A stretch of DNA of 64,000 nucleotides from Rhodopseudomonas infernalis (GCF_022271405.1 NZ_JAJNAL010000017.1:39592-103591); one strand, 5' to 3'; shown: positions 1 to 9,295, counted from the stretch's first letter. The notes: a model not told the origin generated them from the letters alone. Made by a program: numbers and translations.

Positions 1-651
1 GGGAGTCGGGTAGTCGGTGCCGAACACGTCGATTCCATCGCGCTTGCCGAGCGCGGCCTGCACGGCGATCTTGATCAGATGCGTGGCATTGGGGGTCGAT
101 TGCCCGGTGCGGCCCTCCGGGTCGGCGCCGGCGACGTTGAAATAGCGCAGCGCCGCGTAGCTGAGCGGATGCGCGCGCGCGACGTCGCCGAGGATCCACT
201 CGACCATCAGCTTGGAACGGCCGTACGGATTGATCGGCTGCGTCGGCAGATTCTCGCCGATCGGCGTGCGGTCCGGCTCGCCATAGACCGCGGCGGTCGA
301 CGAGAACACGACATGCGGCACGCCGCGCTGCACCGCGCAGTCGATCAGTGTCCGCGCATTGGCGGTGTTGTTGCGATAGTAGTCCAGCGGATGCGTGACC
401 GAGTCAGGCACCACGATGCTGGCAGCGAAGTGGATGATCGCGCCGATCGGGTAGCGATCCATGACGTCCCCGACGAAGCCGGCATCGCCGACCGATCCCT
501 GGAACAGCGGCACGCCGGCGGGGATCGCCTCGCGTCGCCCGGTGGAGAGATCGTCGATCACCACGGCGCGTTCGCTGGCCGCCTGCAGCGCCAGCGTCAT
601 GTGGCTGCCGATGTAACCGGCGCCGCCGGTGACGAGGATATGGCTCTCCAT
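1..651 (-). CDS. galE: UDP-glucose 4-epimerase (GalE-like), 3' end cut by window edge
   Basis: Extended short-chain dehydrogenase that interconverts UDP-glucose and UDP-galactose (or a related UDP-sugar) in the cytoplasm for envelope polysaccharide synthesis. Read from an ATG at 651, 217 codons are present and the frame runs off the left edge. The N-terminus has the NAD-binding TGGAGYIG motif at residues 8-15. Further on are the STAAVYGEP segment (catalytic Ser/Thr region), the Tyr-Lys pair in NPYGRSK, and RYFNVAGADPEG. The last visible residues, FGTDYPTP, also fit GalE. GGAAAG lies just upstream of the ATG. The gene is 38 bp downstream of the O-antigen ligase-like gene on the same strand, so the two are probably co-transcribed. 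The exact sugar substrate is inferred from the family. Confidence 0.9.
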   Translation of the reverse strand, partial: MESHILVTGGAGYIGSHMTLALQAASERAVVIDDLSTGRREAIPAGVPLFQGSVGDAGFVGDVMDRYPIGAIIHFAASIVVPDSVTHPLDYYRNNTANARTLIDCAVQRGVPHVVFSSTAAVYGEPDRTPIGENLPTQPINPYGRSKLMVEWILGDVARAHPLSYAALRYFNVAGADPEGRTGQSTPNATHLIKIAVQAALGKRDGIDVFGTDYPTP

Positions 652-689
652 CTGAGCTTTCCGTGGCTGGCGTTCGGAGACGGTCGAGG

Positions 690-1925
690 TCAGGGGACGG
701 CGTTGCTTTGGAACCGGATGCGACTGCTCGCAATTGCGACGCCCCAGGTCAAGCCGATCAGCAAGAAATAATGCCGCCAATGGTCGGTATCGATAATGAA
801 GCTCTCGAGCAGCGTCACGATCATGGCCGAGACGATCACGATGGAGGTGCGCTGCCACGGCGTGCGGACGAACACGTTGCGCAGCCCATAGGCGGCCGTC
901 ATGAACACCAGGGCCGGATACAGGATGCCGCTGATCCAGCCGCCCGACATGAAGGCGTTCAGGAACGAATTGTGGGTGTCCTCCGGGAAGAATCGGCGGA
1001 ATTGCAGCGGCCCGATGCCGAACGGATAGTCGAGCGCCATCGCGGCGCCGAGCAGGTGTCGGCCGAACCGGCCGAACCGGCCGCTGTCATAGGGCTGCGA
1101 CAGGCTTGCGCGCTCCTTGAACAGCGCGTCGATCCGATCGAACGACAGCAACACCGCGAGTGCGGCGATCAGCAACGCGCCCGCCAGCAGCGCCAGAAAC
1201 ACGATGCGCAGGCGGCGCTGCTGCGTCGGCGCGGTGACGAACATCAGCGCGACCATCAGCAGCGAGGCGCCGGCCAGCGTGCCCCAGGCGGCGCGCGAGA
1301 AGGCGAGGAACACCGCCAATGCGATGATGCCGAACGCCACAGCATTGCGCACCGCGCTCCAGAACGAGCCTTCGATCACCCGCTGCAGCGCCAGGATCGC
1401 CGGAAACACCAGGAACGCGCCGAGCACGTTGGGGTCCTTGAAGGTGCCCCGTGCGCGGCCGACATAGGTCAGGAGATCGCCGGCGCCGGGGATCAGATTG
1501 AAGTAGCCGGCGATGCCGGCGAGCGCCGCGATCAGGCCGCCGACCAGATAGCCATTGGCGATCGCGTCGATCCGCGCGCTGGTGTCCTCCAGCGCGACCA
1601 GCGCGAAGAACATCGCGGTGATCGCCATGTACCAGGACGTCAGCAGCCAGTTCAGGATCAGCGGATCGCCCAGCAGCGCCGACGCGCCGATGGTGTAGCC
1701 GAATTCGATGCCGATCAGCAGCCCGATCGGAACGATCAGCGCCGGCGTGATCCGCAATCCGGTCGCCACGAACAGCAGCAGGGACGCCAGCACGGCGAAT
1801 TCGTAGGGGCTCGGCTCGATGAACACGATCGCGCCGCTGGCGCCGACCAACCACAACAGCGCGAGCTGGAGCGCGCGCAGCCTCGGCGTCGTGCTGGAAG
1901 AAGCCGCGATGGCGAAGTCGGTCAT
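690..1925 (-). CDS. O-antigen ligase / Wzy-type polymerase family membrane protein
   Basis: Integral membrane protein of about 411 residues with roughly ten or more hydrophobic helices. It resembles the O-antigen ligase (WaaL)/polymerase (Wzy_C) family, which transfers or polymerises undecaprenyl-linked glycans on the periplasmic face. The diagnostic part is a periplasmic loop in the C-terminal third containing DTHNSFLNAFMSGGW, which matches the HN-x-hydrophobic pattern of Wzy_C proteins. I start at the ATG at 1925 (MTDFAIAASS), because the ten residues encoded upstream in the same frame look non-coding. It precedes the galE-like gene by 38 bp. Whether it acts as ligase, polymerase or exopolysaccharide protein cannot be decided from sequence. 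Confidence 0.8.
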   Translation of the reverse strand: MTDFAIAASSSTTPRLRALQLALLWLVGASGAIVFIEPSPYEFAVLASLLLFVATGLRITPALIVPIGLLIGIEFGYTIGASALLGDPLILNWLLTSWYMAITAMFFALVALEDTSARIDAIANGYLVGGLIAALAGIAGYFNLIPGAGDLLTYVGRARGTFKDPNVLGAFLVFPAILALQRVIEGSFWSAVRNAVAFGIIALAVFLAFSRAAWGTLAGASLLMVALMFVTAPTQQRRLRIVFLALLAGALLIAALAVLLSFDRIDALFKERASLSQPYDSGRFGRFGRHLLGAAMALDYPFGIGPLQFRRFFPEDTHNSFLNAFMSGGWISGILYPALVFMTAAYGLRNVFVRTPWQRTSIVIVSAMIVTLLESFIIDTDHWRHYFLLIGLTWGVAIASSRIRFQSNAVP

Positions 1926-2169
1926 GCTGCAACCTTGCGTCGCCGGCAGATACACATGGTTAACTGTGTCGCCGCGCGTGCGCGCAGCGATCCAGGCCGC
2001 GGGGACGCCGCGCGCGGAGTGTAGAAAACCGGGATTAATGCCGGCTTAGCACCGGCACACGCCCGTCGGCGTTCCGAGTGCAGTGGCCTTTACCACATCC
2101 GTGGCATTCGCATGAAGCCGCCGCGGAACCGGGCTATAGCCGCGGATGGATTTCGCCGATCGGAGACAA

Positions 2170-3162
2170 ATGATGATCAGCAAGCGAGCTTTTCTCGGTT
2201 CGGCCGCAGGGGCCGCCGCCGCACTGTTCGGCGTCAGGGCCGCGCCGGCCTTCGCCGAGGCCATCACTTATCCGACGCGGCCGGTGCGCTGGATCGTGCC
2301 CTATGCGGCGGGCGGCGCCACCGACGTGTTGTCGCGGATGGTCTGCCAGAATCTGTCCGAGAAGCTCTGCCAGTCCTTCGTGGTCGAGAACAAGCCGGGC
2401 GCCGGCAGCACGATCGGCACGCAGGCGGTGATCAACTCGCCGGCCGACGGCTACACGCTGTTGCTGACCAGCACGGCGAACGCCATCAACGCGTCGTTCG
2501 ATCGCACCCTGCCGTTCGATTTCGCCAAGAGCATCGCGCCGGTGGCCGGGCTCGCCCGCATTCCGCTGGTGCTCGTCGTCAACAACGACATTCCGGCCAG
2601 GACGGTCGCCGAGTTCATCGCCTACGCCAAGGCCAACCCAGGCAAGATCAGCGTCGGTTCGTCGGGCATCGGCACGTCGCTGCATCTGTCGGGCGAGTTG
2701 TTCAAGTCGCTGGCCGGCGTCGATCTGGTGCACGTGCCGTATCGCGGCTCGGCGCCGGGGCTGACCGATCTGATGTCGGGCCAGATCCAGGCGATGTTCG
2801 ACAATGTGACCTCGTCGTTCGAACTCGCGAACGCCGGCAAGATCCGCGCGCTCGGCGTCACCATGCAGCAGCGCTCGGCGGTGCTGCCCGATGTTCCGCC
2901 GATCAGCGATACGCTCGCCGGCTACGACACCAGCTCGTTCTACGGTTTGGGTGCACCGCATGGTACGCCCGCGGACGTGATCGACCGGCTCAACCGCTCG
3001 ATCAACGCCGCGCTCGACGATCCGACCATCAGGCAGCGGATCGCCGGTCTCGGCGCCATCCCGCTGCACGGCGACGCCGCGCAGTTCGGCGCCATGATGA
3101 GGGCCGAGACCGAGAGCTGGCGCAAGATCGTCGAAGCGTCGCACCTTCGCAAAGAAGGCTGA
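2170..3162 (+). CDS. Tripartite tricarboxylate transporter (Bug family) substrate-binding protein
   Basis: Periplasmic solute-binding protein of about 330 residues of the Bug/TctC family, which captures carboxylates and other small organic acids for TTT-type transporters. The N-terminus MMISKRAFLGSAAGAAAALF followed by a cleavage region near AFAEA is a signal peptide. Mature motifs are typical: YPTRPVRWIVPYAAGGATD, the NKPGAGSTIG loop, and VPYRGSAPGLTDLMSGQIQAMFDN. Two adjacent ATGs (2170 and 2173) follow a GGAGA at 2162-2166; either could be used. No TctA/TctB membrane subunits are in the window, so it is an orphan binding protein, as is common for this family. The ligand is unknown. Confidence 0.9.
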   Translation: MMISKRAFLGSAAGAAAALFGVRAAPAFAEAITYPTRPVRWIVPYAAGGATDVLSRMVCQNLSEKLCQSFVVENKPGAGSTIGTQAVINSPADGYTLLLTSTANAINASFDRTLPFDFAKSIAPVAGLARIPLVLVVNNDIPARTVAEFIAYAKANPGKISVGSSGIGTSLHLSGELFKSLAGVDLVHVPYRGSAPGLTDLMSGQIQAMFDNVTSSFELANAGKIRALGVTMQQRSAVLPDVPPISDTLAGYDTSSFYGLGAPHGTPADVIDRLNRSINAALDDPTIRQRIAGLGAIPLHGDAAQFGAMMRAETESWRKIVEASHLRKEG

Positions 3163-3264
3163 CGCCCGCGCCGGCCGTCTCCGCACGGCAGCGCCGGCTT
3201 GCAATTGAGCGTGCCGGCTCCGATATTTCCCGTTCCGCCAGTCGTGCTGAACAGGAGACGCCGG

Positions 3265-4230
3265 ATGCCTTCCTTGCCCGAATGGAATGTGCCCGCCGCG
3301 ATCCGGCCGCGGGCCGCCGATTTCCCGTTCGATCTCGATCGCGTGCTGTCGGCGGTGGTCGGGCTGCACGCGATCATTCCGCCGGATGCCTTCACGGCCA
3401 ACACGCTCGGCACCGAACGCGCCGGCAACGCGGTGCTGATCGACGATGGTCTGCTGCTCACCATCGGTTATCTCATCACCGAAGCCGAGACGGTGTGGCT
3501 GCATCTCGGCGATGGCCGCGTGGTTGCAGGGCACGCGCTGGGCTTCGATCAGGACAGCGGCTTCGGCCTGGTGCAGGCGCTCGGCGCGATCGATCTGCCG
3601 CCGTTGCGGCTCGGCAATTCCTCCGCGGCGAAAGCCGGCGACCGCGTGATCATCGGCGGCGTTGGCGGGCGAGTCCGGTCGGTGGCCGGACGGATCGCCG
3701 CTCGGCAGGAATTCGCCGGCTATTGGGAGTATCTGATCGACGATGCGATCTTCACCGAACCGTCGCATCCGAACTGGGGCGGCACCGCGTTATTGTCGGC
3801 GACCGGTGAGTTGATCGGCATCGGCTCGCTGCAAATCGAGCGCAGCGGCAGCGACGAGCACTACAACATGATGGTGCCGATCGACCTGTTGAAGCCGGTG
3901 CTCGGCGATCTGCGCACCATCGGCCGCGTCGACAAACCGGCGCGACCGTGGCTCGGGCTGTACTCGACGGAGATCGAAGGGAAGATCGTGGTGGTCGGCA
4001 TCGCGCCGAAAGGCCCGGCGTCGCGCGCCGAGTTGAAGACGGGTGACGTCATCCTGGCAATCGCCGGCGAGAAGGTGACGACCGAGGCGGAATTTTATCG
4101 AAAGCTCTGGGCGCTCGGCAGTGCCGGCGTCGAGGTCCCACTGACCTTGTTCAGCGGCGGCGCCACCTTCGACGTCGTTCTGCATTCCGCCGACCGAGCG
4201 AAGTTCCTGAAGGGGCCGCGGCTGCATTGA
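3265..4230 (+). CDS. HtrA-like trypsin-fold/PDZ protein lacking the catalytic triad (predicted pseudoprotease)
   Basis: A 321-residue protein with the S1C (HtrA/DegP) layout: a trypsin-like domain (about residues 25-220) then one PDZ domain (about 225-310, including RPWLGLYS and GPASRAELKTGDVILAI). Aligned by eye to the active HtrA at 7739, all three catalytic positions are changed. The TNNHVV His is Tyr69 (TIGYLI), the TDLALI Asp is Gly99 (SGFGLV), and the GNSGG Ser is Trp171 (NWGGT). It should therefore be proteolytically inactive and may act as a binding or scaffolding protein. No signal peptide is obvious, so it may be cytoplasmic. The start at 3265 is chosen for AGGAG at 3253-3257. It follows the Bug binding protein by about 100 bp on the same strand. 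Confidence 0.8.
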   Translation: MPSLPEWNVPAAIRPRAADFPFDLDRVLSAVVGLHAIIPPDAFTANTLGTERAGNAVLIDDGLLLTIGYLITEAETVWLHLGDGRVVAGHALGFDQDSGFGLVQALGAIDLPPLRLGNSSAAKAGDRVIIGGVGGRVRSVAGRIAARQEFAGYWEYLIDDAIFTEPSHPNWGGTALLSATGELIGIGSLQIERSGSDEHYNMMVPIDLLKPVLGDLRTIGRVDKPARPWLGLYSTEIEGKIVVVGIAPKGPASRAELKTGDVILAIAGEKVTTEAEFYRKLWALGSAGVEVPLTLFSGGATFDVVLHSADRAKFLKGPRLH

Positions 4231-4235
4231 GCGTT

Positions 4236-4430
4236 GTCTGATGGATTGTCTTGCCCGACCACGCACGTCGTCAGTGCCGGGCTTGGACCCGGCAATCCAT
4301 CCTCTTTGCAACAATCAGGCATCTTGTAAGCGCGCTGACGCGCGCGAGGGATACGCGGGTCAAGCCCGCGTAGGACAGCGAGTTTGAAGAGGGGCTTTGC
4401 CCCAAGACAACGGTAGTCCCCGCGCTGCGC
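4236..4430. repeat. Intergenic inverted-repeat-rich spacer between convergent genes
   Basis: This non-coding spacer between two convergent genes is full of short inverted repeats. GTGCCGGGCTTGGACCCGGC (4275 region) resembles part of the CGTCAT...ATGACG palindromic elements found elsewhere in the window. GCGCG-CTGA-CGCGC follows near 4330. A perfect 8-bp stem TACGCGGG/CCCGCGTA with loop TCAAG lies at 4352-4372. It looks like a decayed palindromic element that may also terminate transcription from both sides. Confidence 0.55.
4352..4372. terminator. Candidate bidirectional hairpin terminator
   Basis: Perfect stem TACGCGGG / CCCGCGTA with a 5-nt loop, between the convergent pseudoprotease gene and the BMP-family binding protein gene. 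There is no clear U-tract, so termination is only suggested by position and stem strength. Confidence 0.4.
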
Positions 4431-4434
4431 GCCG

Positions 4435-5520
4435 CTACTTCTCCGGCATCTTGTCGTCGATGCCCTTGACGTAGAAATCCATGCCGAGCACCTGGCCGTC
4501 GTCGAGGTGGTCGCCGCCTTTGCATTCGATGTCTTTGCCGTCCTGATCGGCGATCGGGCAGGCGAACGGCTTGATGGAGCCGTCGACGATGCCGGCTTCG
4601 GTGTCGGCCGCCAGTTTCTTCACGTCCTCCGGCATGTTGGTGTAGGGCGCCATTACGATCATCTTGTCCTTCAGCCCGCCCCAGCTGTCGCCCGCCTGCC
4701 AGTTGTTATCGAGCGCCGCCCGCACGCGCGCCACGTAGTAGGGTGCCCAATTGTCGACGATGCCGGTGAGCTGCGCCTTGGGGCCGAACTTGATCAGGTC
4801 CGAGTCCTGCGCGAATGCGTGGGCGCCGCGCTCGTTCGCGACCTGCATGGCGGCGGCGCTGCCGGTGTTCTGCATGATCACGTCGGCGCCCTGGCGGAGC
4901 AGGGACTTGGCAGCTTCGGCTTCCTTGCCGGGATTGAACCACGCGCGCACCCAGACGATCTTGATCTTGATGTCCGGATTGATCTTCTGCGCCGCCAGCA
5001 GCGTGGCGTTGATGCCGGAGATCACTTCCGGCGTCGGGAACGGCGCGATGTAGCCGAGCACGCCGGTCTTCGAGATCTTGGCGGCGATCGTGCCTTGCAC
5101 GGTGCGGCCCTCGTAAAAACGCGCCGAATAGGTCGCGACGTTCTTCTCGCGCTTGTAGCCGGTGGCGTTCTCGAATTTCACGTCGGGATATTTCTTGGCG
5201 ACATTGACGGTCGGGTCCATGTAGCCGAGCGACGTGGTGAAGATCAGCTTGTTGCCGGCGCGGGCGAGTTGCTCGATGGTGCGCTCGGCCTCGGCGCCTT
5301 CGCCGACGCCGGCCAGCACGGTGGTCTCGACCTTGTCGCCGAATTCCTTGACGACCGCCTGGCGCGCCTGATCGTGCTGATAGGTCCAGCCGTAGTCGCC
5401 GACCGGGCCGATATAGACGAAGCCGATCCTGAGCTTGGCGGGCTTGTCCTGCGCCGCGGCGCAGGACAAGCCCGCACATCCTGCCAGCAGCAGCGCCGCC
5501 GTCACCATCGCCTTCGTCAT
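4435..5520 (-). CDS. BMP-family (basic membrane protein) ABC transporter substrate-binding lipoprotein
   Basis: Periplasmic binding protein of about 361 residues of the BMP/PnrA-Med family, whose known members bind purine nucleosides or related compounds for ABC import. I start at the ATG at 5520 (MTKAMVTAALLLAGC), which follows GGAGAG. The longer in-frame N-terminus is not signal-like. Residues 11-15 (LLAGC) form a lipobox, so membrane anchoring is plausible. Family motifs are IGFVYIGPVGDYGWTYQHDQ, the EGAEAERTI segment, GYIAPFPTPEVISGINA, and VWVRAWFNPGKEAEAAKSLL. No permease or ATPase genes of this system are adjacent. The ligand cannot be assigned. Confidence 0.88.
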   Translation of the reverse strand: MTKAMVTAALLLAGCAGLSCAAAQDKPAKLRIGFVYIGPVGDYGWTYQHDQARQAVVKEFGDKVETTVLAGVGEGAEAERTIEQLARAGNKLIFTTSLGYMDPTVNVAKKYPDVKFENATGYKREKNVATYSARFYEGRTVQGTIAAKISKTGVLGYIAPFPTPEVISGINATLLAAQKINPDIKIKIVWVRAWFNPGKEAEAAKSLLRQGADVIMQNTGSAAAMQVANERGAHAFAQDSDLIKFGPKAQLTGIVDNWAPYYVARVRAALDNNWQAGDSWGGLKDKMIVMAPYTNMPEDVKKLAADTEAGIVDGSIKPFACPIADQDGKDIECKGGDHLDDGQVLGMDFYVKGIDDKMPEK

Positions 5521-5764
5521 TCGTCTCTCCGGTTGCCGGCTGTCGTTGTGCGCATCGAAGGACGGCGACTCCGCCATTGACCGTCCCGACCGTGTGGAGA
5601 TCAGCACCTACGCCCGTACCATGGCAAGATTGGGCTGTGCGGTCATCAGCCGCGCCGCTGGCACCAATGGTTCGCTCGCCTCGCAGCGTCATCCGATCGT
5701 TGACTTCACGGGCTAGGACGAAAGCTGTAGTCATGACGGCGACAGAACCTGCGGGAAAGTTCGA

Positions 5765-6049
5765 ATGGCGGTCCGGTTCATCCTCATCTGGCTGGCATTG
5801 GCCGCGGTCGCCGCTTGGGCAGCGTGGTATCAGGCGCGCGCGCCGCGCCGGGCGCTGTGGGTTCGGATCGCCGTGGCGGCGGTGCTGCTCGGCGGCTGCG
5901 CGGCCGGCTTCCTGATGTATGGCGACCATCTCGACAAGACGATCGGCTCGGTCGTGCTGTATTTCCTGGTCTGGGGCTCGGTGTTCGGCCTGTCGGCCGC
6001 GTGCGGCGGCGTCATCATCGGGACGCTGATCGCGCTGCTGATCGGCTGA
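5765..6049 (+). CDS. Small membrane protein of unknown function
   Basis: A 94-residue hydrophobic protein with about three predicted transmembrane segments: residues 4-22, 32-51 and 62-93. A short charged stretch ([13 protein letters not shown]) follows the first, and GDHLDKT separates the second and third. No family is recognised. It sits about 70 bp upstream of the cysteine hydrolase gene on the same strand. The upstream GGGAAAG is a weak ribosome site. Codon use is like its neighbours, so I regard it as real, but its role is unknown. Confidence 0.65.
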   Translation: MAVRFILIWLALAAVAAWAAWYQARAPRRALWVRIAVAAVLLGGCAAGFLMYGDHLDKTIGSVVLYFLVWGSVFGLSAACGGVIIGTLIALLIG

Positions 6050-6116
6050 ATTGATTCGGCTGACTTTTCGGCGTCGCTTGCTTTATCATGGGACGACCGT
6101 CGATCCGGAGCCTGCG

Positions 6117-6815
6117 ATGCCGACCCCGCCATCCCCCGCGCCCGCGACCATCTTGGCGGAGCCCGCCCCGATCGGCCTCGACTGGGCGACGACGGCACTG
6201 CTGATCATCGACATGCAGCGCGATTTTCTCGAGCCTGGCGGCTTCGGCGAGACGCTCGGCAACGACGTGTCGCAGCTCGAGCGTGCGGTGGCGCCGATCG
6301 CCGCGGTGCTCGCTGCCGCGCGGCGGATGGGGCTGCCGGTGATTCACACCCGCGAGGGCCATCTTCCGGATTTGTCCGACGCGCCGCCCGCCAAAGTCGC
6401 GCGCGGCGTGCCCAGCCTGCGGATCGGCGATCCCGGACCGATGGGGCGCATCCTGATCCGCGGCGAGCCGGGCCACGACATCATCGCCGACCTGGCGCCG
6501 GGTGCCGACGAGATCGTCATCGATAAGCCCGGGAAGGGCGCGTTCTACGCCACCGAGCTCGAGGACGTGCTGCAAAAATACGGCATCGAGACGCTGCTGG
6601 TGTGCGGCGTCACCACCGAGGTCTGCGTCAACACCACGGTGCGCGAGGCCAATGACCGCGGCTATCGCTGCGTCGTCATCGGCGACGGCTGCGCCTCCTA
6701 TTTCCCCGAATTCCACGTGGCCGGTCTGGCGATGATCAAGGCACAGGGCGGAATCTTCGGCTGGGTCGCGGATTCCGATGCGGTGCTCGCGGCGATGGCA
6801 AACGAGCAGCGCTGA
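6117..6815 (+). CDS. Isochorismatase-like cysteine hydrolase
   Basis: Cytoplasmic hydrolase of about 232 residues of the isochorismatase/nicotinamidase/RutB superfamily, which cleaves amides, ureido compounds or related bonds. The full triad is visible: Asp in [10 protein letters not shown] (about residue 31), Lys in [12 protein letters not shown], and the nucleophilic Cys in [13 protein letters not shown], preceded by the usual cis-peptide region. The length fits the RutB/biuret-hydrolase branch (about 230) better than small nicotinamidases. I start at ATG 6117 because CCGGAG lies 8 bp upstream. The neighbours do not identify a pathway, so the substrate is open. Confidence 0.85.
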   Translation: MPTPPSPAPATILAEPAPIGLDWATTALLIIDMQRDFLEPGGFGETLGNDVSQLERAVAPIAAVLAAARRMGLPVIHTREGHLPDLSDAPPAKVARGVPSLRIGDPGPMGRILIRGEPGHDIIADLAPGADEIVIDKPGKGAFYATELEDVLQKYGIETLLVCGVTTEVCVNTTVREANDRGYRCVVIGDGCASYFPEFHVAGLAMIKAQGGIFGWVADSDAVLAAMANEQR

Positions 6816-6916
6816 GCTCGCCGTGCCACAGTGGTGACACCATCACCGCAACTTGACGAAACCGGATCCGCGATCCGCCGTTGTGGCTTTCGGCGCTTTA
6901 CTGAAAGGAACTCCCG

Positions 6917-7408
6917 ATGAACTCTTCTTCCGCCACGCGGCTTCTGTCGGTTGCCGTACTGTTCGGCACGCTCGGGCTGACGTCGACGGCGAGTTACGCT
7001 GCCGGTGCATTTGATGGCATGTCCGGCTATTGGAACGGCGGCGGCACAGTGCAACTGTCGGACGGCTCGAGCGAACGCATTCGCTGCCGGGCTTCCTACG
7101 CGGTCGCCGGCGGCGGGAGGCTCCTGCAGCAGACGCTGGTGTGTGCCAGCGACAGCGCGCGGTTCGACATCACCAGCCATGTCGAGGAAAACGGCGGACG
7201 CATCACCGGCACCTGGAGCGAGGCGACGCGCAACGTCAACGGCCAGGTGACGGGCACCGCCCAGACCGGCCGCGTCAACGCCCAGGTTGCCGGCCCCGGC
7301 TTTTCGGCCTCGCTGTCGGTCGCGACGCGCGGCTCGTCGCAGTCGGTCACGATCACGCCGCAAGGCAGCGACATCCGCAACGTCTCGGTGTCGCTGAAGA
7401 GGCGCTAA
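6917..7408 (+). CDS. Secreted protein of unknown function
   Basis: A 163-residue protein with a Sec-type signal peptide (MNSSSATRLLSVAVLFGTLG, cleavage near SYAAG). The mature part is rich in Gly, Ser, Thr and Val and has the look of a small beta-barrel: FDGMSGYWNGGGTVQLSDGS, two cysteines (IRCRAS and LVCASD) that could form a disulfide, and RITGTWSEATRNVNGQVTG. I do not recognise a named family, although similar periplasmic proteins are common in Bradyrhizobium relatives. GGAACT precedes the ATG. A hairpin terminator follows at 7480. Confidence 0.75.
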   Translation: MNSSSATRLLSVAVLFGTLGLTSTASYAAGAFDGMSGYWNGGGTVQLSDGSSERIRCRASYAVAGGGRLLQQTLVCASDSARFDITSHVEENGGRITGTWSEATRNVNGQVTGTAQTGRVNAQVAGPGFSASLSVATRGSSQSVTITPQGSDIRNVSVSLKRR

Positions 7409-7479
7409 GCGAGAGTGATGCGAGGGCAGCCGCCCATGTCGCCGCCTGACTGATCACCGAGACTGCTAACACCATCGCG

Positions 7480-7502
7480 ATGCCCGGCCCCGTGCCGGGC
7501 AT
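7480..7502 (+). terminator. Rho-independent terminator-like hairpin
   Basis: Perfect 9-bp stem ATGCCCGGC / GCCGGGCAT with loop CCCGT, followed by a T-rich TTGCGTTT. It lies 72 bp downstream of the secreted-protein stop codon. From here to the htrA start at 7739 I see no ORF; that stretch is relatively AT-rich and presumably holds the htrA promoter. Confidence 0.7.
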
Positions 7503-7738
7503 TTGCGTTTGAGGATCCTCGAAGCAGCAAGGCGTTGCTGCCGGGACGAACCTGTCCCTCTCTTCATGACAATTTGGACAGATCGATCACGCATAGCGCG
7601 TAGTTGCACGCGCGCTGGTCGCAATTGGCGTTCATCCGTTGCCAAAGATTAATTCTCCAAACAGCTCGGCGTAATGTGGGCCATCTATATTCTGGCGAGT
7701 AGTTCACGCCCCGTTCATTCCGCAAGTGGAGCCTCGCC

Positions 7739-9295
7739 ATGGATCACAATGACATCGACTACACCCCGAAATCGACGACACAGCTGCGCCGGATCATGAA
7801 GCCGCGACGCTTCGCCCTGCTGGCGTCCGCCGCAGCGCTGAGCGCCGCGCTGGTGACCGGCGGTTATCTCACCCACGATTTTCCGTCCTTCGCGTCGCCT
7901 GCTCACGCCGCCGAGGGCGCGGCGTCGCCGGCTCCTGTGGCCGGCTTCGGCGATCTCGTCACCAAGGTGAAGCCCGCGGTGATTTCGGTGCGCGTCAAGA
8001 TCGACGAAGACAGCCGCACAACGCCGCTGATCCGCAACGACGACAGCGAAGACCAGATGCAGGGCGCGCCGTTCCAGCAGTTCGAGCGCCAGTTCGGCTT
8101 CCGCGGCGGCCGCGACGGTGCGCCGAAGCGTCACGAGATGGTGACCGGCGAAGGCTCGGGCTTCTTCATCTCGGCGGACGGCTACGCGGTCACCAACAAT
8201 CACGTCGTCGACCATGCCAAATCGGTGCAGGTGACGACCGATGACGGCACCGTCTACACCGCCAAGGTGGTCGGTACCGACAAGAAGACCGATCTGGCGC
8301 TGATCAAGGTCGACGGCGGCAAGTCCGACTTCACCTATGTGAAGTTCGCCGACAAGCCGGCGCGCGTCGGCGACTGGGTCGTCGCCGTGGGCAATCCGTT
8401 CGGCCTTGGCGGCACGGTGACGGCCGGCATCGTCTCGGCGCGTGGCCGCGACATCGGCTCGGGTCCGTACGACGACTACGTGCAGATCGACGCGCCGATC
8501 AACAAGGGCAACTCCGGCGGCCCGGCGTTCGATACCAATGGCAACGTCATCGGCGTCAATACCGCGATCTACTCGCCGTCGGGCGGCTCGGTCGGCATCG
8601 GCTTCGACATTCCGGCGGCGACCGCCAAGCTGGTGATCGCGCAGCTCAAGGATAAGGGCACGGTGACGCGTGGCTGGCTCGGCGTGCAGGTGCAGCCGGT
8701 GACGGCGGACATCGCCGACAGCATGGGCCTCAAACAGGCGCGCGGCGCTTTGGTCGACAGCCCGCAGGACGGCAGCCCGGCCGCCAAGGCCGGCATCGCC
8801 GCCGGCGACGTGATCACTGCGGTCAACGGCGACGAGATCAAGGACTCGCGCGCACTGGCACGGACCATCAGCATGATGGCGCCCGGCACCTCAGTGAAGC
8901 TCGACGTGCTGCACAAGGGTGAAGCCAAGGCCGTGACGCTCAGCCTCGCCGAGATGCCGAACGACACGCAGAAGGTCGCGAGCAACGATCAGTCGGCGCA
9001 GGGCGAGGGCCGTCCTTATCTCGGCGTGCGCGTCGCGCCGGCCGGTGACGTCGAAGGCTCCGGCCAGAAGGGCGTCGTCGTCACCAGCGTCGATCCCGAA
9101 GGTCCGGCCGCGGACCGCGGGGTGCGCACCGGCGACGTCATCCTCGACGTCGCGGGCAAGGCAGTGTCGAACTCCGGCGATGTCCGCGACGCGCTGAAGC
9201 AGGCCAGCGACAGCGGCCGCAAGACCGTGCTGATGCGGGTGAAGAGCGCCGATGCGGCGGCTCGCTTCGTCGCGGTGCCGATTGCCAAGGGCTGA
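7739..9295 (+). CDS. Do/HtrA-family periplasmic serine endoprotease (DegP/MucD-like)
   Basis: A 518-residue periplasmic protease/chaperone that degrades misfolded envelope proteins. The N-terminus has a cytoplasmic leader then a hydrophobic signal or anchor (about residues 22-45). The trypsin-like domain has an intact triad: His155 (TNNHVV), Asp185 (KKTDLALI) and Ser259 (GNSGGP). Two PDZ domains follow (about 310-400 and 425-515), with RGWLGVQVQPV and RPYLGVRVAP starting them. GGAG at 7728-7731 supports the ATG at 7739, although a second start at 7796 (MKPRRF) would give a more standard signal peptide. It is the active counterpart of the triad-less paralogue at 3265. Confidence 0.93.
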   Translation: MDHNDIDYTPKSTTQLRRIMKPRRFALLASAAALSAALVTGGYLTHDFPSFASPAHAAEGAASPAPVAGFGDLVTKVKPAVISVRVKIDEDSRTTPLIRNDDSEDQMQGAPFQQFERQFGFRGGRDGAPKRHEMVTGEGSGFFISADGYAVTNNHVVDHAKSVQVTTDDGTVYTAKVVGTDKKTDLALIKVDGGKSDFTYVKFADKPARVGDWVVAVGNPFGLGGTVTAGIVSARGRDIGSGPYDDYVQIDAPINKGNSGGPAFDTNGNVIGVNTAIYSPSGGSVGIGFDIPAATAKLVIAQLKDKGTVTRGWLGVQVQPVTADIADSMGLKQARGALVDSPQDGSPAAKAGIAAGDVITAVNGDEIKDSRALARTISMMAPGTSVKLDVLHKGEAKAVTLSLAEMPNDTQKVASNDQSAQGEGRPYLGVRVAPAGDVEGSGQKGVVVTSVDPEGPAADRGVRTGDVILDVAGKAVSNSGDVRDALKQASDSGRKTVLMRVKSADAAARFVAVPIAKG

